A stretch of 64,000 nucleotides of DNA, taken from assembly GCF_001315015.1 (NCBI RefSeq), contig NZ_CP012914.1, forward strand, positions 868,001 through 932,000, read 5' to 3'. Shown here piece after piece: positions 39,192 through 48,396 of the stretch. Each line of letters starts with the position of its first letter. The stretch's first letter is position 1. The notes below the pieces were generated by a model that made no database searches, was not told the origin of the DNA, and was given only the letters and a program-made list of their open reading frames with translations. A program made the position numbers and the translations under genes. Origin of the DNA: Azospirillum brasilense. GTDB lineage: Bacteria; Pseudomonadota; Alphaproteobacteria; Azospirillales; Azospirillaceae.

Positions 39192-39220
39192 ACTCTGCGC
39201 AGGCAGGCTTGCTCTGTCAA
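39192..39220 (-). promoter_or_regulatory. Promoter of the leuA leader transcript
   Basis: On the minus strand a consensus -35 TTGACA (39215-39220) is separated by exactly 17 bp from CAGAGT (39192-39197), immediately before the leader peptide. A GANTC site (GATTC, 39226-39230) lies just upstream. Confidence 0.65.
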
Positions 39221-39259
39221 GCCGCGATTCACGGAAATGTTGCTCCGCCCACCGGACGG

Positions 39260-39982
39260 TCAGCCAAAAAACAGGCGGTAGAGGACCGGCAGGAGGATGG
39301 CCGTCACCAGCCCGTTCAGCCCCATCCCCAGCCCGGCGAAGGCCCCCGCCACCTCGTTCACCTGGAGCGCGCGGGCGGTGCCGATCCCGTGGGCGGCCAC
39401 CCCCATGCCGAAGCCGCGCGCCCTCCAGTCCTTCACCCGGACGAGGTTCAGCACCCAGGTGCCGAAGGACGCGGCGATGATCCCGGTCAGGATCACGAAG
39501 ACCGCGGTGAGGGAGGGCAGGCCGCCGATCTGCTCCGACACGCCCATGGCGATGGGGGAGGTCACCGACTTCGGCGCCAGCGACAGCATGGTCCGCTCCG
39601 ACGCGCCCAGCGCCCAGGCGATGGCGACCGCGCTTAGCGCCGAGGCGGCGGAGCCGGTCAGCAGGGCGACCAGCAGCGCCACGGCGGAGCGGCGGACCTG
39701 CTGGAACTGGCGGTAGAGCGGGACCGCCAGAGCCACCGTGGCGGGGCCGAGCAGGAAATGCACGAACTGGGCGCCGTCGAAATAGGTGCGGTAGTCGATC
39801 CCCGCCACCATCAGCGTCGCGGCGATCAGCAGCACCGCGATCATCACCGGGTTCAGCGCGGGGCGCCGCCCGAACCGCTCGAACACCCACATCCCCGCCT
39901 GATAGGCGGCCAGCGTCAGGGTCAGGCCGGCGAGCGGGCTGGCCGACAGATAGACCCAGATCTCGTGGAAATCGGGACTCAT
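39260..39982 (-). CDS. LrgB/CidB family membrane protein
   Basis: LrgB-type proteins work with LrgA in murein-hydrolase control or in export of glycolate or other small acids. The 240-residue protein has about seven hydrophobic segments and the family block SLAPKSVTSPIAMGVSEQIGG plus GVAAHGIGTARALQ. Its start overlaps the lrgA stop by 4 bp, forming an lrgAB pair. The next gene downstream is leuA, but a separate leuA promoter lies between. Confidence 0.88.
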   Translation of the reverse strand: MSPDFHEIWVYLSASPLAGLTLTLAAYQAGMWVFERFGRRPALNPVMIAVLLIAATLMVAGIDYRTYFDGAQFVHFLLGPATVALAVPLYRQFQQVRRSAVALLVALLTGSAASALSAVAIAWALGASERTMLSLAPKSVTSPIAMGVSEQIGGLPSLTAVFVILTGIIAASFGTWVLNLVRVKDWRARGFGMGVAAHGIGTARALQVNEVAGAFAGLGMGLNGLVTAILLPVLYRLFFG

Positions 39983-40353
39983 GACGCGTCCTCTCCACTG
40001 CCGGTCTCGGCGTCGGGGCCGCGGCGGCTCAGCACGCTCATCACCCAGGCGGTCAGCGCGACGCCGATCAGCGTGCTGCCCAGCAGGGCGGCGGCAATGG
40101 GCAGGGCCTCCGCCTCCAGCCGGTTCAGGTGCGCCATCACCCCGACGCCCGCCGGAACGAAGAGAAGGGACAGGTGGCGCAGGATGCCGCCCGCCGTCTC
40201 CTGCAACGGCTCCGGCACGCCGCCGCGGACCAGCAGGCCGACGAACAGCAGGACCATGCCGAGCACCGGCCCCGGCACGGGCAGATGCAGCAGGCGGGCG
40301 GTCAGCTCCCCCGCCAGTTGGCAGCAGAGAAGAAGGGTCAGTGTGCCGAGCAT
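39979..40353 (-). CDS. LrgA/CidA family membrane protein
   Basis: The 124-residue protein has four membrane helices and the CidA/LrgA pattern LLCCQLAGELTARLLHLPVPGPVLGMVLLF with the conserved PGPVLGM, then HLSLLFVPAGVGVM. Known family members are holin-like regulators of murein hydrolases, and a plant homologue transports glycolate. It is encoded 74 bp after the alpha/beta hydrolase gene and overlaps lrgB by 4 bp. Confidence 0.87.
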   Translation of the reverse strand: MLGTLTLLLCCQLAGELTARLLHLPVPGPVLGMVLLFVGLLVRGGVPEPLQETAGGILRHLSLLFVPAGVGVMAHLNRLEAEALPIAAALLGSTLIGVALTAWVMSVLSRRGPDAETGSGEDAS

Positions 40354-40427
40354 CGGCAGGCTCCGGGCTTTCAGGGCGGTGGCCGCAGCCTAATCCCGGA
40401 CGGTGCCGCGGGGGGAGAGGATATGCC

Positions 40428-41087
40428 CTACCGCTCCAGCAGTTGAGCCTTGAGCCAGTCGCGCACCTCGCGGCAGACAGCCTCGGCGGTCTCGTCCAGA
40501 CAGTGGCCGGCGCCGGGCATCAGGACCAGCTTCTTCGGCTCGCGCGCCATGCGGTGGACGTGGATGGAGCACATCGGCGTCAGTGCCTCGTCGGCCTCGC
40601 CATGGACGAGCAGCACCGGACAGCTCAGGTCCCCCACCGCGTCGGTGCCCAGCCCCTGGGTCGCCAGTGTCACCACCGTGCAGACCGCGCCGCGGTTGGA
40701 GGCCGCGGCCTGGATCGCCACCGCTCCGCCGAAGGAATGGCCGACCAGGGCGACATGGTGGATGCCCATCCGGCCGAGGAAGGTCAGGCCGCACAGCGTG
40801 TCGTAAACCGCCTCGTCCAGCGCGCGGGGGTTGCGGTAGCGGATGCGCAGCGAGGCGATCCCGTCCGGTGTCAGATCCTCAGCCAGCCGCGGATAGAGCC
40901 CACGGGCCGGCGTGTCGAAGCCGCCGCCGACCCCGCCCAGCCAGATCACCCCCAGCGTTCCCGCCGCCTTGTGCCCGTCCGGGGCGGCGTAGAGGCGGGC
41001 GTCCACGGTGCCGCGGTCGGTGTCCAGACGCACGGGGGCGAACCCCTCGTCCACAGTGTCACCGATCTGCGCCGACAGGAGCGGCAT
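40428..41087 (-). CDS. Alpha/beta hydrolase (dienelactone-hydrolase-like)
   Basis: The 219-residue protein has the nucleophile elbow LVGHSFGGAVAIQAA (Ser in GHSFGG), an oxyanion segment GVIWLGGVGGGFD, and the C-terminal Asp and His region VHGEADEALTP...MPGAGHCLDE. The substrate is unknown. ATG 41087 was chosen; an upstream in-frame TTG would add seven residues. It lacks a signal peptide and is probably cytosolic. It lies upstream of lrgAB on the same strand. Confidence 0.8.
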   Translation of the reverse strand: MPLLSAQIGDTVDEGFAPVRLDTDRGTVDARLYAAPDGHKAAGTLGVIWLGGVGGGFDTPARGLYPRLAEDLTPDGIASLRIRYRNPRALDEAVYDTLCGLTFLGRMGIHHVALVGHSFGGAVAIQAAASNRGAVCTVVTLATQGLGTDAVGDLSCPVLLVHGEADEALTPMCSIHVHRMAREPKKLVLMPGAGHCLDETAEAVCREVRDWLKAQLLER

Positions 41088-41165
41088 GGGTGTTCTCCGG
41101 CTTGCCAAGGTCTTGCGGGGATTAACACGTCACCGGGCATCTCTGTTGCTCCGGCGTGTTGGTTC

Positions 41166-41191
41166 GGAACCTCGCCGCACCGTCTCCGGTT
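41166..41191 (+). promoter_or_regulatory. EcfG-like promoter GGAAC-N17-GGTT
   Basis: GGAAC (41166-41170) and GGTT (41188-41191) are spaced 17 bp, 100 bp before the first gene of the 41.3-48.1 kb block. The extended form GGAACC-N16-GGTTG is the same as at 52355. Confidence 0.45.
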
Positions 41192-41291
41192 GTGCCGAGA
41201 GGCGGTCCGCGACACGGGCCGCATTCCGGCGCCTCCCCAGCCCGGCTGTTGGCGTCGGGCAAAGCCGTGCAACTGAAAAGAAGTGCGACAC

Positions 41292-41726
41292 ATGCTCAAA
41301 CAGATTTCGGTCGATACCGTGAAGCAGGCCGCCGACCTCGCGTACGAGGCCGTGGCCGACCGCCAGCGTTTCCTCGCGGGAATGCGCAACATCGACCTCG
41401 GGGAGCAGACCAGCGAACGCGGTTCGCGGAACCCGACCGATCTCGACGCCCTCAGCATCCTGTCTTCCGACGCCAGTGGAGCGTTGAGCCAGTTGAACCA
41501 GATGCTGGAGGACCTGACCCCCGAACAGCGGATGGAACTGCGCGCCGTTATGTTCGTCGGGCGTGGCGATTTCGCCGGAAACCAGTGGGACCGCGCGCTG
41601 GACGAGGCCGGGCGGGCCCCGGACGCCACCCACTACACCGACATCGCGGAGCGCATCGACCTGCACCGCGACCTGATGAAGGGGCTGTACGAACTGGACC
41701 TGCTGAAAAAGAAGGACGGGCAATGA
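41292..41726 (+). CDS. DUF3775-like protein
   Basis: The 144-residue soluble protein begins MLKQISVDTVKQAADLAYEAVADR and contains DALSILSSDASGALSQLNQMLEDLTPEQRMELRAVMFVGRGD, the pattern of DUF3775, of unknown function. It ends in a Lys-rich tail (LLKKKDGQ). It heads a block of co-directional genes: its stop overlaps the next ATG (ATGA). An EcfG-like site upstream suggests induction under general stress. Confidence 0.75.
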   Translation: MLKQISVDTVKQAADLAYEAVADRQRFLAGMRNIDLGEQTSERGSRNPTDLDALSILSSDASGALSQLNQMLEDLTPEQRMELRAVMFVGRGDFAGNQWDRALDEAGRAPDATHYTDIAERIDLHRDLMKGLYELDLLKKKDGQ

Positions 41727-42460
41727 CCAGGGGCCGGGACGGCGGGCGGCGCCCGGAGGGCTCCGCCGGGACGCTCGAACGCTGGGCCGCCATCCTCGGC
41801 GGCACGGCGCTGGGCTTCGCCGGAGCGCGGCGGGGAAGCTGGGCGCTGGCCGCGCTCGGCGGCGGGCTGTTCCTCGCCGGGGCGGCGGGGGTTCCGCTGT
41901 CCAGCCCGCTGCGGCAGGCCGCGCTGCCGGCGCTGCGCCGGGAGCCGACGATTACCCAGGCGAACGTCACCATCGCGGTCCCGGCCGACAAGCTGTTCCG
42001 CCACTGGCGCAACGTCCGCCATCTGGCGGCGCTGTTCCCCCACCTCGACGCCGTGGAGATCCTGTCCGACACGGAGAGCCGCTGGAAGGCCCATGGCCCC
42101 GGCGGCGTTCCGGTGGTCTGGAACAGCCGGCTCGACAAGGTCCGGGAGAACGAACTCATCACCTGGCACACGCTGGAGGGGGCCGACCTGCCGCATCGCG
42201 GCACCGTCCTGTTCCGTCCGGCGCCGGGTGGGCGCGGGACGGAGGTCAGCCTGACGCTGGCCTACCATCCGCCGGGCGGCACCGGCGGCAACGCCGTGTC
42301 CCGCCTGTTCGGCGCCGCGCCGGAGCAACAGGCGCGCGAGGCGCTGCGCCGCCTGAAGCGGATCATGGAGGTCGGCGAGCTTCCCACCATCAAGGGCCAG
42401 CCGAGCGGGCGGGCCGAGCGGGGCGGGGCCGACGCACGATTGCGGGAGGTGACGGGATGA
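41723..42460 (+). CDS. SRPBCC (polyketide cyclase/START-like) protein with membrane segment
   Basis: The 245-residue protein has an N-terminal hydrophobic pair (AAILGGTALGFAGA and ALAALGGGLFLAGAAGV), probably membrane-anchoring. A START/SRPBCC domain follows from about residue 75 (NVTIAVPADKLFRHWRNVRHLAALFPHLDAVEIL) and a polar tail. Such 'cyclase/dehydrase' proteins bind hydrophobic ligands in a deep pocket. Both its start and stop overlap neighbours by 4 bp, giving tight coupling with the DUF3775 and dehydrogenase genes. Confidence 0.82.
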   Translation: MTRGRDGGRRPEGSAGTLERWAAILGGTALGFAGARRGSWALAALGGGLFLAGAAGVPLSSPLRQAALPALRREPTITQANVTIAVPADKLFRHWRNVRHLAALFPHLDAVEILSDTESRWKAHGPGGVPVVWNSRLDKVRENELITWHTLEGADLPHRGTVLFRPAPGGRGTEVSLTLAYHPPGGTGGNAVSRLFGAAPEQQAREALRRLKRIMEVGELPTIKGQPSGRAERGGADARLREVTG

Positions 42461-43632
42461 GAGCGCTCTGCTGGAACGGCGTGAACGACCTGCGGGTGGA
42501 GCGGGTGCCGGACCCCACGATCCTCGCCCCGCAGGACGCGATCATCAAGGTCGGCCTGTCCTCGGTCTGCGGGTCGGACCTGCATCTGATCGGCGGCTAC
42601 GTCCCCACCATGCGGGCCGGCGACATCATCGGCCATGAATTCCTGGGCGAGGTGGTCGAGAAGGGGCCGGAGGTGACGCGGCTGAACCGTGGCGACCGGG
42701 TCATCACCGTGTCGATCATCGGCTGCGGCAAATGCTGGCATTGCGAGCACGAGGAGTTCTCGCTCTGCGACAACTCCAACCCGCAGCCGGCCTTCGAGGA
42801 GATGGCCTACGGGCACTGCACCGCCGGCATCTTCGGCTACAGCCACGCCTTCGGCGGCTACGCCGGAAGCCACGCCGAATACATCCGCGTCCCCTTCGCC
42901 GACACCAACTGCTTCCGCGTGCCGGAGGGGGTGACGGACGAGCAGGCGGTGTTCGTCTCCGACGCCGTGCCGACCGGCTACATGGCCGCCGACATGGGCA
43001 ACATCAAGCCGGGCGACGTGGTGGCCGTCTGGGGCTGCGGCGGCGTCGGCCAGATGGCGATGAAGAGCGCCTTCCTGATGGGGGCGGAGCGGGTGATCGG
43101 CATCGACCGCTTTCCGGACCGGCTGCGCGCCGCCCAGATGAAGGCGGGGGCGGAGACGCTGGATTACAGCCGCGTCGACATTTACGACGCCCTGCTGGCG
43201 ATGACCGGCGGGCGCGGGCCGGACGTCTGCATCGACGCGGTGGGCATGGAAGCGGACAGCGGCGCCTCGGCGATCGAGGATCTCTACGACCGCGGCAAGC
43301 AGGTCCTGCGGCTGGAGAGCGACCGGCCCGCCGTCCTGCGCCAGATGATCCAGTGCTGCCGCAAGGGCGGCACCCTGTCCATCGTCGGCGTCTATGGCGG
43401 CCTCATCGACAAGTTCCCGATGGGGGCGGCGATGAACAAGGCGCTGACCTTCCGCATGGGGCAGCAGCACGGCCAGCGCTACGTCAAGCGCCTGTTCGAG
43501 CACATCGAGAAGGGCGATCTCGATCCCGCCTACCTGCTGACCCACAAATGGGCGTTGGACGACGCGCCCCAGGGCTACCGCATGTTCAAGGAGAAGGCCG
43601 ACGACTGCATGCGGGTCGTCTTCGCGCCTTGA
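42457..43632 (+). CDS. Zinc-dependent alcohol dehydrogenase, formaldehyde-dehydrogenase-like
   Basis: The 391-residue medium-chain dehydrogenase starts MRALCWNGVNDLRVERVPDP. It has the catalytic zinc residues in SSVCGSDLHLIGG and IGHEFLG. Four structural-zinc cysteines lie in GCGKCWHCEHEEFSLCDN, and the NAD loop in VAVWGCGGVGQMA. It resembles glutathione-dependent formaldehyde dehydrogenase homologues that pair with SRPBCC proteins in stress loci. The true substrate is unknown. Its ATG overlaps the preceding stop by 4 bp. Confidence 0.86.
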   Translation: MRALCWNGVNDLRVERVPDPTILAPQDAIIKVGLSSVCGSDLHLIGGYVPTMRAGDIIGHEFLGEVVEKGPEVTRLNRGDRVITVSIIGCGKCWHCEHEEFSLCDNSNPQPAFEEMAYGHCTAGIFGYSHAFGGYAGSHAEYIRVPFADTNCFRVPEGVTDEQAVFVSDAVPTGYMAADMGNIKPGDVVAVWGCGGVGQMAMKSAFLMGAERVIGIDRFPDRLRAAQMKAGAETLDYSRVDIYDALLAMTGGRGPDVCIDAVGMEADSGASAIEDLYDRGKQVLRLESDRPAVLRQMIQCCRKGGTLSIVGVYGGLIDKFPMGAAMNKALTFRMGQQHGQRYVKRLFEHIEKGDLDPAYLLTHKWALDDAPQGYRMFKEKADDCMRVVFAP

Positions 43633-43661
43633 CGGCGGGCCAGAGTGAAGGGTGGAAGGCC

Positions 43662-43916
43662 ATGAAGATCGTCTACGCCTACCCGGCGGAGAAGGGGCGC
43701 GGTGTCGAGGCGGAGATCGTCGGGGGCTTGCGCGACCGCTGCGGCCATGTCGTCCAGACCGCACGCGAGGAACGCGACGCGGAGCGTGGCGGCGCCGTCG
43801 ATGTCATCGTCACGCTGGAGTTGGACGATTCCCAGCGGGATACCGCCCTCAACCGGCTGCGCGCCCACCCTGCGGTGATCGACGCTGCGGCGGAGAGCTT
43901 CGGGGAGCGGGTGTAA
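43662..43916 (+). CDS. Unknown 84-residue protein
   Basis: The protein starts MKIVYAYPAEKGRGVEAEIVGGLRDRCGHVVQ and has an acidic middle with VDVIVTLELDDSQRDTALNRLRAHPAVIDAAAE, suggesting a small alpha/beta fold. I recognise no family. It follows the dehydrogenase by 29 bp with a GAAGGGTGGAAGG ribosome site and belongs to the same co-directional block. About 160 bp separate it from treZ. Confidence 0.65.
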   Translation: MKIVYAYPAEKGRGVEAEIVGGLRDRCGHVVQTAREERDAERGGAVDVIVTLELDDSQRDTALNRLRAHPAVIDAAAESFGERV

Positions 43917-44079
43917 GCCTCGTGCAACGGCGGCGGGATGGTCTCCCACGGAGTCGCCCGAGGGGCGGGTGACCAAGACCGCGCACAACATCTCGTGGCG
44001 CTCCCCTCGGTGACGCCGAAGATGTTCGCCATCACCCTTATCGTTCATGGGACGAAGCCGGTCGGCGCCTGTTGGGGCG

Positions 44080-46083
44080 ATGGTCGAAACAGTGCGGTGG
44101 AAACGTCCCGTGTCGAGTCCTCCCGATGCAGCGCACACCGGCGGTTCGGCCTTCGCCGTCCGCCGTTGCCCCATAGGCGTCGAACCGGCGCCCGGCGACC
44201 GGGTGCTGGCGCGGGTCTGGGCGCCCGCCTGCCGCAACGTCCGCTTGCTGGTCGGGCCGGAGGAGCGCGCGCTGGCGCTGGACGCGGAGGGGGACGGCTA
44301 TTTCTCTGCGATGGTCGAAGGGGTGCCGGTGGGCAGCCTCTACCGGTTCCAGCTCGACGACGGCCCGGCCTTCCCCGACCCGGCGTCCCGCTTCCAGCCC
44401 GACGGGCCGGAGGGGCCGTCGCAGGTGGTGGATGCGTCCGCCTTCGCCTGGACCGACGCCGGCTGGACGGGGTGCGGCCTGCGCGGGCAGGTGGTCTATG
44501 AGATGCACATCGGCACTTTCACACCGGAGGGAACCTGGGCGGCGGCGGCGCGCGAACTGCCAAGTCTGGCGGAGCTCGGGGTGACGGTTCTCGAACTGAT
44601 GCCGGTGGCCGAGTTTCCCGGCCGCTTCGGCTGGGGCTACGACGGGGTGGACCTGTTCGCCCCGACCCGGCTCTACGGCGGACCGGACGACATGCGGCGC
44701 TTCGTGGACCGCGCCCACGTCCTGGGCCTCGCGGTGATCCTCGACGTGGTCTACAACCATTTCGGCCCCAGCGGGAACTTCCTGTCCCGCTTCTCCCCGG
44801 ACTACTTCACCACCCGCTACAAGAACGAGTGGGGGGACGCGCTCAACTTTGACGGCCCGAACTGCGGCCCGGTGCGGGAGTTCTTCCGGGCGAACGCCGC
44901 CTTCTGGGTCGACGAGTATCATCTGGACGGGCTGCGGCTGGACGCCACCCAGCAGATATTCGACCGCTCCACCCCGCACATCATCCAGGAGTTCGGACAG
45001 GCTGTCCGTCAGGCGGCGCGCGGGCGCGGCACCTTGCTGATCGGGGAGAACGAACCCCAGCTGGCCACCATGGCCACACCGGTGGAGCGGGGCGGTTGCG
45101 GGCTCGACGCCCTGTGGAACGACGATTTCCACCATACGGCCCGGGTCGCGCTGACCGGGCGGAACGAGGCTTACTACACCGATTACCGCGGCACGCCGCA
45201 GGAACTCCTGTCGGCCACCAAGCACGGTTTCCTCTACCAGGGGCAATGGTACCGCTGGCAGGGCAAGCGGCGGGGCTTGCCGGCTTACGGGTTGCCGCGC
45301 CCGGCCTTCGTCACCTTCCTCCAGAACCACGACCAGATCGCCAACTCGGGCCGCGGCCAGCGGATCCACGCCCTGACCACGCCGGGGCGCTTCCGGGCGC
45401 TGACCGCGCTGACGCTGCTGGGTCCCGGCACGCCGATGCTGTTCCAGGGGCAGGAGTTCGCGGCCAGCGCGCCCTTCCACTACTTCGCCGACCACGAACC
45501 CGATCTGGCCGCCAAGGTGGAGGCGGGACGGGCGGAGTTCCTGTCCCAATTTCCCAGCCTCGCCACCCCCGCCATGCGCGCCCATCTGACGCTCCCGCAG
45601 GACGAGGAGACTTTCCGGGGCTGCAAGCTCGACCACGCGGAACGGGAGACCCACGCCGAGGTCTGGGCGCTGCACCGCGACCTTCTGCGCCTGCGCCGCG
45701 AGGACCCGGTGTTCCGCGCGCAGGGTGACGGCGGGCTGGACGGCGCCGTGCTGGGCGAAGAGGCGTTCGTCCTGCGCTTCTTCGGGTCGAAGGAGGGCGG
45801 GGCGGGGGACGACCGGCTGCTGCTGGTCAATCTGGGCCGCGACCTGCGGCTGGACATCCTGCCGGAACCGCTGCTGGCTCCGCCGGTTGGCAGGGACTGG
45901 ACGCCTTTGTGGTCCAGCGAGGACCCCCGCTACGGCGGCTGCGGCATCGCCCCGCTGGAATCCTCGGACGGCGGTTGGCGGCTTCCCGGCCATGCCACGG
46001 TCGTTCTGGCCGCCAAGGACGGAGTTCCGGACGAGGAACGGGGCGAAGACAACGGCGCGAGCGCTCAGGAGACCCATGGTTGA
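44080..46083 (+). CDS. treZ: Malto-oligosyltrehalose trehalohydrolase TreZ
   Basis: TreZ releases trehalose from maltooligosyltrehalose made by TreY. The ~667-residue protein has an N-terminal CBM48/E-set domain (RVWAPACRNVRLLVG), then a GH13 barrel (LRGQVVYEMHIGTFTPEGTWAAA, FGWGYDGVDLFAPTRLYGGPDD). The catalytic Asp lies in HLDGLRLDATQQIFD, the acid/base Glu in LIGENEPQL, and FVTFLQNHDQIANS follows. Start is ambiguous: ATG 44047, ATG 44080 and GTG 44110 are possible. treY is not in the window. Its stop overlaps the next gene by 8 bp. Confidence 0.92.
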   Translation: MVETVRWKRPVSSPPDAAHTGGSAFAVRRCPIGVEPAPGDRVLARVWAPACRNVRLLVGPEERALALDAEGDGYFSAMVEGVPVGSLYRFQLDDGPAFPDPASRFQPDGPEGPSQVVDASAFAWTDAGWTGCGLRGQVVYEMHIGTFTPEGTWAAAARELPSLAELGVTVLELMPVAEFPGRFGWGYDGVDLFAPTRLYGGPDDMRRFVDRAHVLGLAVILDVVYNHFGPSGNFLSRFSPDYFTTRYKNEWGDALNFDGPNCGPVREFFRANAAFWVDEYHLDGLRLDATQQIFDRSTPHIIQEFGQAVRQAARGRGTLLIGENEPQLATMATPVERGGCGLDALWNDDFHHTARVALTGRNEAYYTDYRGTPQELLSATKHGFLYQGQWYRWQGKRRGLPAYGLPRPAFVTFLQNHDQIANSGRGQRIHALTTPGRFRALTALTLLGPGTPMLFQGQEFAASAPFHYFADHEPDLAAKVEAGRAEFLSQFPSLATPAMRAHLTLPQDEETFRGCKLDHAERETHAEVWALHRDLLRLRREDPVFRAQGDGGLDGAVLGEEAFVLRFFGSKEGGAGDDRLLLVNLGRDLRLDILPEPLLAPPVGRDWTPLWSSEDPRYGGCGIAPLESSDGGWRLPGHATVVLAAKDGVPDEERGEDNGASAQETHG

Positions 46084-48136
46084 TTTCATCCGCAAGATCA
46101 CCCGCGACGCCCTGCGATCCGCGCCGGACGCCGCGCTGTCCCGCGAATGGCTGGTTGCCAACGGGCTGGGCGGCTACGCCTCCTCTTCCCTCTCGGGGGC
46201 GGTGACGCGGCGCTATCACGGGCTTCTGGTGGCGGCTTTGCCGGCGCCGCTGGGCCGGGTGGTGATGCTGAGCCAGCTCAACGACGTGCTGATCGAGCGC
46301 GACGGGACCGAGCGGCGGCTGACCGGCCACAACCCGCAGGCGGACCAGTGGCCCGACCCGAACTACCCGTCCGATGCCGCGCCCTCCGGCCTCGCCGAAT
46401 TCCGCATGGAATCCGGGCTGCCGGTCTGGCGCTACGAGATCGGCGACGTGGTGATCGAAAAGCAGATCGTGCTGCCGCACCTGCAAAACATCGTCCATGT
46501 CACCTACCGGGTGGTGAAGGCGCCGCAGCCGATCTGCCTTCGGCTCCGCCCGGTGATGGCCTTCCGCAAACTGGAATCCGCGGTGGACGAGCCGTTGGCC
46601 CGCGACTACCGCGTCACCGCCCGCGGCCACGAGTATGAGATATGGGCCGGGCCGGAACTGCCGGTGCTGCGCATGACCATCGAGGGGGCGGAGCTTCCCC
46701 TGACGCTGGACGGCGGGGCGCGGCGCGACATCGTCTATCCGGTGGAGGCGGAGCGCGGCTACGAATCCCGCGGCTCGCTGTGGACGCCCGGTTATTTCAG
46801 CGGTCCCCTCAGCCAGGGCCAGACGCTGAGCTTCGTCGCGGCGACCGAGCCGTGGCAGCGGCTGTGGGCGCTGCCGCCCGCCGACGTCCTGCGCTTCGAG
46901 AAGGAGCGGCGGCGGCGCATCGTCGGGACGGCCCATCCGTCGCTGCGCGAGGGGGCGATGGCGGAGCTGGTGCTGTCGGCGGACAGCTTCCTGTTCGTGC
47001 CGGCGGGCCGCGTCGCCGACCAGATGCGCGCCCGCGCCGAGGGCGACGAGGTGCGCACGGTGATCGCCGGCTACCACTGGTTCACCGACTGGGGCCGCGA
47101 CACCATGATCAGCCTGGAGGGGCTGACCCTGACCACCGGGCGCCACATGGAGGCCGGCTGGATCCTGCGCACCTTCGCGCACTACATCCGCGACGGGCTG
47201 ATTCCCAACATGTTCCCCGACGGCAAGGACGAGGGGCTGTACCACACCGCCGACGCCACCCTGTGGTTCTTCCACGCGCTGAACCGCTACGTCCAGGCGA
47301 CCGGGGACCGCCACACGCTGCAACTGCTGCTGCCGCGGCTGGTCGAGGTGATCGACCATCACCGGCGCGGCACCCGCTTCGGCATCGCCGTGGACCCCGG
47401 CGACGGGCTGCTGCGCCAGGGGCGGGAGGGCTACCAACTCACCTGGATGGACGCGAAGGTCGAGGACTGGGTGGTCACGCCGCGCCGGGGTAAGGCGGTG
47501 GAGATCAACGCGCTGTGGTACAACGCCCTGTGCCTGACCGCCGGCTGGCTGACCGAGGAGGGGGACACCCAGGCCGCCCGCCCGCTGGCGGAGTTGGCGG
47601 AGCAGGCCCGCGTTTCCTTCAACGCGCGCTTCTGGTGCGCCCACGCCGGGCACCTCTACGATGTGGTGGACGGGGAGCGGGGGGACGACGACGCCTGCCG
47701 GCCCAACCAGATCTTCGCCGTCTCGCTCGACAACCCGGTGCTCGACCGCGCCCGCTGGGAGCCGGTGGTCGAGACCGTGCGGCAGCGCCTGCTGACCCCG
47801 GTCGGGCTGCGCTCGCTGGCGCCGGGGCAGCGCGACTACAAGCCGAAATACTTCGGCGACCTGCGCGCCCGCGACGCCGCCTATCACCAAGGCACAGTGT
47901 GGGGTTGGCTGATCGGCCCCTACGTCGACTCATGGCTGAAACTGCACCCGGAGGACAAGGCGGGGGCGCGGGAGCTGCTCCAGGGCTTCCTGCCGCATCT
48001 GGACCAGGCGGGGATCGGGACCATCTCCGAGATCTTCGACGCCGAACCGCCCTTCAGCCCGCGCGGCTGCATCTCGCAGGCCTGGAGCGTGGCGGAAGTC
48101 CTGCGCTGCTGGGCGGCGACGGCGGAGGATCGCTGA
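46076..48136 (+). CDS. Amylo-alpha-1,6-glucosidase / glycogen-debranching enzyme
   Basis: The 686-residue protein matches the GDE family that hydrolyses alpha-1,6 branch points. An N-terminal GDE_N domain (SREWLVANGLGGYASSSLSGAVTRRYHGLLVAA) is followed from about residue 300 by the (alpha/alpha)6 GDE_C domain, with HWFTDWGRDTMISLEGL, PDGKDEGLYHTADATLWF and SEIFDAEPPFSPRGCISQAWSVAE, which hold likely catalytic acids. With treZ it suggests glycogen conversion to trehalose or glucose under osmotic or general stress. Confidence 0.9.
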   Translation: MVDFIRKITRDALRSAPDAALSREWLVANGLGGYASSSLSGAVTRRYHGLLVAALPAPLGRVVMLSQLNDVLIERDGTERRLTGHNPQADQWPDPNYPSDAAPSGLAEFRMESGLPVWRYEIGDVVIEKQIVLPHLQNIVHVTYRVVKAPQPICLRLRPVMAFRKLESAVDEPLARDYRVTARGHEYEIWAGPELPVLRMTIEGAELPLTLDGGARRDIVYPVEAERGYESRGSLWTPGYFSGPLSQGQTLSFVAATEPWQRLWALPPADVLRFEKERRRRIVGTAHPSLREGAMAELVLSADSFLFVPAGRVADQMRARAEGDEVRTVIAGYHWFTDWGRDTMISLEGLTLTTGRHMEAGWILRTFAHYIRDGLIPNMFPDGKDEGLYHTADATLWFFHALNRYVQATGDRHTLQLLLPRLVEVIDHHRRGTRFGIAVDPGDGLLRQGREGYQLTWMDAKVEDWVVTPRRGKAVEINALWYNALCLTAGWLTEEGDTQAARPLAELAEQARVSFNARFWCAHAGHLYDVVDGERGDDDACRPNQIFAVSLDNPVLDRARWEPVVETVRQRLLTPVGLRSLAPGQRDYKPKYFGDLRARDAAYHQGTVWGWLIGPYVDSWLKLHPEDKAGARELLQGFLPHLDQAGIGTISEIFDAEPPFSPRGCISQAWSVAEVLRCWAATAEDR

Positions 48137-48396
48137 CGCCGGTCTTCCCAACACAACGCCTATGAAAAGCGTCATAAGAACTTAAGCAGAGAGGGTGCGA
48201 AGGCCGTTCGGTTACTGAACAGAAAGCGACGCTGTGGGAAAAGCGCGGATCGATGACGGCGCTATAACATTCGCGAAACCCACATTTTGTTGAAGGTTTC
48301 TGCCACCCGTGCCTATCATTGGTAGTGGGTCGAAAAGAAAACGGATGAACACACGGCCGTGTGACCGACCCGCACAGGATGAGGACGGGAGGGGTC
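48137..48396. other. Intergenic region before the PAS kinase
   Basis: This AT-richer gap has no supported gene. A possible promoter TTGAAG-N18-TATCAT (about 48292-48321) precedes the kinase gene. No clear terminator of the debranching-enzyme gene was seen. Confidence 0.4.
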
